A stretch of 7,708 nucleotides of DNA from Actinomycetes bacterium (GTDB taxonomy: Bacteria > Actinomycetota > Acidimicrobiia > Acidimicrobiales > UBA8190), in NCBI GenBank assembly GCA_021798135.1, contig JAJZYI010000164.1, forward strand, positions 1-7,708, in the 5' to 3' direction. The notes under the pieces are model-generated. The model saw only the letters and a list, made by a program, of their open reading frames with translations, was not told the origin of the DNA and ran no database searches. Positions 4,837 through 7,708 of this stretch are shown in pieces. Every line of letters starts with the position of its first letter. The stretch's first letter is position 1. Position numbers and translations under genes: made by a program.

Positions 4837-5805
4837 TCAGGCGCCAGCGTCGGTCCCGAACGGGTCGCCGGCCGCGGTGGGGCCGGTGCCGCCTGCCGGT
4901 TCAGAGGGTCCGGCACCAGGTCCCGCGGAAGCGGCGGCCGGGTTGCCGGCACCCACAGCGGCGCCGACCGCTACGGGCACGGTCTGGCGCTCCAGGCGGT
5001 CCTCCGACGTGGGTGCGGTGAACGCCGGTGCATCCTGGGCGACCTCGGCCGCGCTCCGCTTGGTGCGGCGCATGATCTTGCGTCCGAGCCAGGCGATCGG
5101 GTCGTACGAGCCGTCGACGACGCGCTCTTTCAGCGGGATGATGGCGTTGTCGGTGATCTTGATGTGCTCGGGGCAGACCTCCGTGCAGCACTTGGTGATG
5201 TTGCACAGGCCGATGCCCATCCGCTGGCGCAGCAGCTCGCGGCGGTCGTTGGTGTCGAGCGGGTGCGACTCGAGCTCCATGTACCGGATGAACAGCCGCG
5301 GCCCGGCGTAGTTGGGCTTGTTCTCCTCGTGGTCGCGGATGACGTGGCAGACGTCCTGGCACAGGAAGCACTCGATGCACTTGCGGAATTCCTGGCCCCG
5401 CTCCACGTCGACCTGCTGCATGCGGTAGGTGCCGTCCGCCTCGGGAGCCTTGGGCTTGAGCGGTGGGAGCTGCCGGGCCATGACGTAGTTGAACGACACG
5501 TCGGTGACGAGGTCGCGGACGATGGGGAAGGTCTTCATCGGGGCGACGACCACCGGCTCCTCGGTGGGCAGCTCATCCATGCGGGTCATGCACATGAGCC
5601 TGGGCATGCCGTTGATCTCGGCGGAGCACGACCCGCACTTGCCGGCTTTGCAGTTCCACCGGCAGGCCAGGTCCGGCGCCGGACCGGCCTGGATGCGGTG
5701 CAGGACGTCGAGGACGACCTCGCCCTCGACGGCCGGCATGGTGTAGTCGGCGAAGTCACCGCCGGCGCTGTCGCCTCGCCAGACCCGCATCGTCACGTCG
5801 GCCAT
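4837..5805 (-). CDS. sdhB: Succinate dehydrogenase iron-sulfur subunit (Sdh1 type) with long C-terminal tail
   Basis: SdhB carries electrons from the flavoprotein to quinone at the membrane. The N-terminal ferredoxin domain holds the [2Fe-2S] ligands C52, C57, C60 and C72 (CKAGKCGSC, then INGMPRLMC), with an extra C48. The C-terminal domain has C143, C146, C149 and C211 for [4Fe-4S], and C153, C201 and C207 for the third cluster, in the same spacing as E. coli SdhB. The NCKAGKCGSCSAEING and RDLVTDVSFNY segments resemble the mycobacterial Sdh1 subunit (Rv0247c type, about 248 residues). This protein is 322 residues, and the excess is an Ala/Gly/Pro-rich tail after about residue 250. The ATG overlaps the sdhA stop by one base (TGATG), and AAGGA lies 5 nt upstream, so translational coupling is likely. 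Confidence 0.96.
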   Translation of the reverse strand: MADVTMRVWRGDSAGGDFADYTMPAVEGEVVLDVLHRIQAGPAPDLACRWNCKAGKCGSCSAEINGMPRLMCMTRMDELPTEEPVVVAPMKTFPIVRDLVTDVSFNYVMARQLPPLKPKAPEADGTYRMQQVDVERGQEFRKCIECFLCQDVCHVIRDHEENKPNYAGPRLFIRYMELESHPLDTNDRRELLRQRMGIGLCNITKCCTEVCPEHIKITDNAIIPLKERVVDGSYDPIAWLGRKIMRRTKRSAAEVAQDAPAFTAPTSEDRLERQTVPVAVGAAVGAGNPAAASAGPGAGPSEPAGGTGPTAAGDPFGTDAGA

Positions 5806-7673
5806 CAGTGTCCTTCCTTCCCGGGAGCAGGGGCCGGGCTCGCCGCCGGCTCCTCGAACAGCGCGGCGAGCTCGGGCGGCATCTGGGGCAGCGGCTCGGG
5901 GGTGAGGGTGAGCCGCCCCTGCTCGTCGAACCGTTGGACCAGGTTGACCTTGCCGAACTCGGGATCTGGCTTGGGATAGTCGTCGCGGGTGTGTCCCCCG
6001 CGGCTCTCGCGGCGCGCCAAGGCGCCCGTGGTCACCAAGCGCGACACCGCCAGCATGGACGGCAGGTCGGTCGCCAGGTTCCAGCCCGGGTTGTAGGCGC
6101 GGCCGCCCGACACGGCCACGGCGCCGGCCCGCTCGGCCAGCTTGTCGAGCTCGCTGGCCGCCTGCACCAGCTCGGACTCGGTGCGGATGATGCCGACCAG
6201 GCTCTGCATGGTCTCCTGCAGGTCGCGGTGGATGTCGTAGGGGCTCTCACCGCCGTCTCGGGCAAAGGGCGCCAGGGCCTCGTCCACGACCTTGCGGGAC
6301 TCCGCCGCGTCCACGGTGGGCGTGCCGGTTCGTCCCTCGGCGTAGTCCGCCGCCGCCATGCCGGCCCGGCGGCCGAACACCAGCAGGTCCGACAGGGAGT
6401 TGCCGCCCAGGCGGTTGGAGCCGTGCATGCCGCCGGCCACCTCGCCGCAGGCGAACAGGCCGGGCACGGTGGTGGCCTCGGTGTCGGCGTTCACGCGGAT
6501 GCCGCCCATGACGTAGTGGCAGGTCGGGCCGACCTCCATGGCCTCGGCGGTGATGTCGACGCCGGCCAGCTCCTTGAACTGGTGGTACATCGACGGAAGC
6601 CGGCGGCGGATGTACTCGGCGGAGCGCCGGCTGGCGATGTCGAGGAACACCCCCCCGTGCGGGCTGCCTCGGCCGGCCTTCACCTCGCTGTTGATCGAAC
6701 GGGCGACCTCGTCGCGGGGCAGCAGCTCCGGCGGGCGCCGGTTGTTGGTGTGGTCGTCGTACCACCGGTCGCCCTCGGCCTCGGAGTCGGCCGTCTCGGC
6801 TGCGAACATCGGCGGGATGTAGTCGAACATGAACCGCCGGCCCTCGGAGTTGCGCAGCACGCCGCCGTCGCCGCGCACGCCTTCGGTGACCAGGATCCCA
6901 CGGACCGAAAGCGGCCAGACCATGCCTGTCGGGTGGAACTGCACGCACTCCATGTCGATCATGTCGGCGCCGGCCCACAAGGCCATGGCGTGCCCGTCGC
7001 CGGTCGACTCCCACGAGTTCGACGTGTACTTCCACGATTTTCCGATCGACCCGGTGGCCAGCACGAACGCCTTGCCGGTGAAGGCGACGAAACCGCCGGT
7101 GGGTCGCCAGTAGCCGACCGCCGCGCTCACCCGACCCTCGCTGTCTTTGTGCAGGCGGAGGATCTTGCATTCCATGAACACCTCGATGCCCAGCGACACC
7201 GCCCGCTGCTGCAGGGTGCGGATCAGCTCCAGGCCGGTGCGGTCACCCACATGCGCCAGACGCGCATAGCGGTGGCCGCCGAAGTCCCGCTGCAGGATGC
7301 GGCCGTCGGGGGTGCGGTCGAACAGTGCTCCCCAGCGCTCGAGCTCGTAGATGCGGTCCGGTGACTCCTGGGCGTGGAGCTGGGCCATGCGCCAGTTGTT
7401 GAGCATCTTTCCGCCGCGCATGGTGTCACGGAAGTGGACCTGCCAGTTGTCCTCGGACCACACGTTGCCCATGGCAGCCGCCGCGCCGCCCTCGGCCATC
7501 ACCGTGTGCGCCTTGCCCAGCAGGGACTTGCACACCAGTGCCGTGCGCAGGCCGCGCTCCTTGGCCTCCACCGCGGCGCGCAGGCCGGCGCCACCGGCGC
7601 CGATCACCACCACGTCGAAGTCGTGGGTCTCGAGCTCGCCGGCTCCCGGACCGGCCGTCAGGCCATCAGCCAT
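5805..7673 (-). CDS. sdhA: Succinate dehydrogenase flavoprotein subunit (Sdh1 type)
   Basis: SdhA oxidises succinate to fumarate and reduces a covalently bound FAD, on the cytoplasmic face of the membrane-bound complex. The 622 residues show the FAD-binding dinucleotide motif VVVIGAGGAG (21-30) and the flavin-attachment motif GKAHTVMAEGG with H56 as the expected covalent His. Active-site residues follow: H247 in QFHPTG, TEGVRGDGG (263-271), R325 in RDEVARS as the likely proton-shuttle Arg, and H386 in HYVMGG. The second FAD-contact segment GLFACGEVAGGMHGSNRLGG runs from 405 to 424. Length and motifs match the mycobacterial Rv0248c-type Sdh1 flavoprotein, and fumarate reductase activity cannot be excluded from sequence. 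ATG 7673 is preceded by TGAGGA 6 nt upstream. The gene is followed immediately by sdhB with a one-base overlap. Confidence 0.97.
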   Translation of the reverse strand: MADGLTAGPGAGELETHDFDVVVIGAGGAGLRAAVEAKERGLRTALVCKSLLGKAHTVMAEGGAAAAMGNVWSEDNWQVHFRDTMRGGKMLNNWRMAQLHAQESPDRIYELERWGALFDRTPDGRILQRDFGGHRYARLAHVGDRTGLELIRTLQQRAVSLGIEVFMECKILRLHKDSEGRVSAAVGYWRPTGGFVAFTGKAFVLATGSIGKSWKYTSNSWESTGDGHAMALWAGADMIDMECVQFHPTGMVWPLSVRGILVTEGVRGDGGVLRNSEGRRFMFDYIPPMFAAETADSEAEGDRWYDDHTNNRRPPELLPRDEVARSINSEVKAGRGSPHGGVFLDIASRRSAEYIRRRLPSMYHQFKELAGVDITAEAMEVGPTCHYVMGGIRVNADTEATTVPGLFACGEVAGGMHGSNRLGGNSLSDLLVFGRRAGMAAADYAEGRTGTPTVDAAESRKVVDEALAPFARDGGESPYDIHRDLQETMQSLVGIIRTESELVQAASELDKLAERAGAVAVSGGRAYNPGWNLATDLPSMLAVSRLVTTGALARRESRGGHTRDDYPKPDPEFGKVNLVQRFDEQGRLTLTPEPLPQMPPELAALFEEPAASPAPAPGKEGH

Positions 7674-7682
7674 GGTGTGTCC

Positions 7683-7708
7683 TCACCTCTCGATCGGTGC
7701 TTCTGTCG
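7683..7708 (-). CDS. Possible last codons of an upstream gene (expected Sdh1 membrane anchor)
   Basis: One minus-strand frame reads TEAPIER then TGA at 7683-7685, ending 9 nt before the sdhA ATG, with the TGA inside the sdhA ribosome binding site TGAGGA. In Sdh1 operons the membrane anchor gene precedes the flavoprotein gene, so this could be its 3' end. Seven codons are too few to identify the product, and another frame here has no stop. Confidence 0.35.

Noticed and set aside
4827..4952. Longer SCP2-like protein starting at ATG 4952
   Set aside because: It would overlap sdhB by 116 bp and add Pro/Arg/Ala-rich sequence typical of out-of-frame reading; GTG 4826 has better spacing and gives a normal length.
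4372..5979. A 535-codon plus-strand open frame across the SCP2-like gene and sdhB
   Set aside because: Antisense to two genes with clear family motifs, and it crosses their boundary; it shows no domain of its own.
5808..7364. A 518-codon plus-strand open frame antisense to sdhA
   Set aside because: Codon-register shadow of sdhA; the translation is a His/Gly/Ala/Val-rich mixture with no motif, while the minus strand is a complete flavoprotein.

Overview
The window is a high-GC stretch (long stop-free antisense frames, mostly G/C third codon positions) with every supported gene on the minus strand, so it reads right to left. Codon use, the Mycobacterium-type succinate dehydrogenase and the style of the IleS suggest an actinobacterium, possibly a member of the Acidimicrobiia. 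This is inferred from remembered family features, without a database search.

Layout in the direction of transcription. (1) 7708-7683: probably the last codons of an upstream gene; the usual Sdh1 order would make it the membrane anchor. (2) 7673-5805: sdhA, the covalent-FAD flavoprotein. (3) 5805-4837: sdhB, the iron-sulfur subunit, joined to sdhA by a TGATG stop/start overlap and carrying a long low-complexity C-terminal tail. (4) 4826-4419: a small SCP2-like (sterol-carrier-fold) protein starting with GTG 10 nt after sdhB. (5) 4418-4243: a GC-rich spacer with two inverted repeats. (6) 4242-3646: a VOC/glyoxalase-fold protein whose two halves are separated by seven tandem copies of an octapeptide. 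(7) 3645-3230: a repeat-built spacer with two extra copies of the last 69 bp of the VOC gene, a hairpin and a 27-bp tandem array. (8) 3229-1: ileS, a divergent isoleucyl-tRNA synthetase that runs off the left edge before its stop.

sdhA and sdhB form one enzyme, which oxidises succinate and passes electrons through Fe-S clusters to the quinone pool. The SCP2-like gene is probably co-transcribed with them. The VOC gene has its own strong ribosome binding site. ileS is a separate housekeeping function.

The most unusual feature is the density of tandem repeats with periods divisible by three between positions 560 and 4045: 12 bp x6 in ileS, 27 bp x6 upstream of ileS, 69 bp x3 across the VOC stop codon, and 24 bp x7 inside the VOC gene. 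Most copies are nearly identical, which suggests recent expansion. The second point of interest is that both class I synthetase signatures of the IleS protein (HIGH and KMSKS) are strongly altered. I see no defence system, mobile element, CRISPR array or RNA gene.
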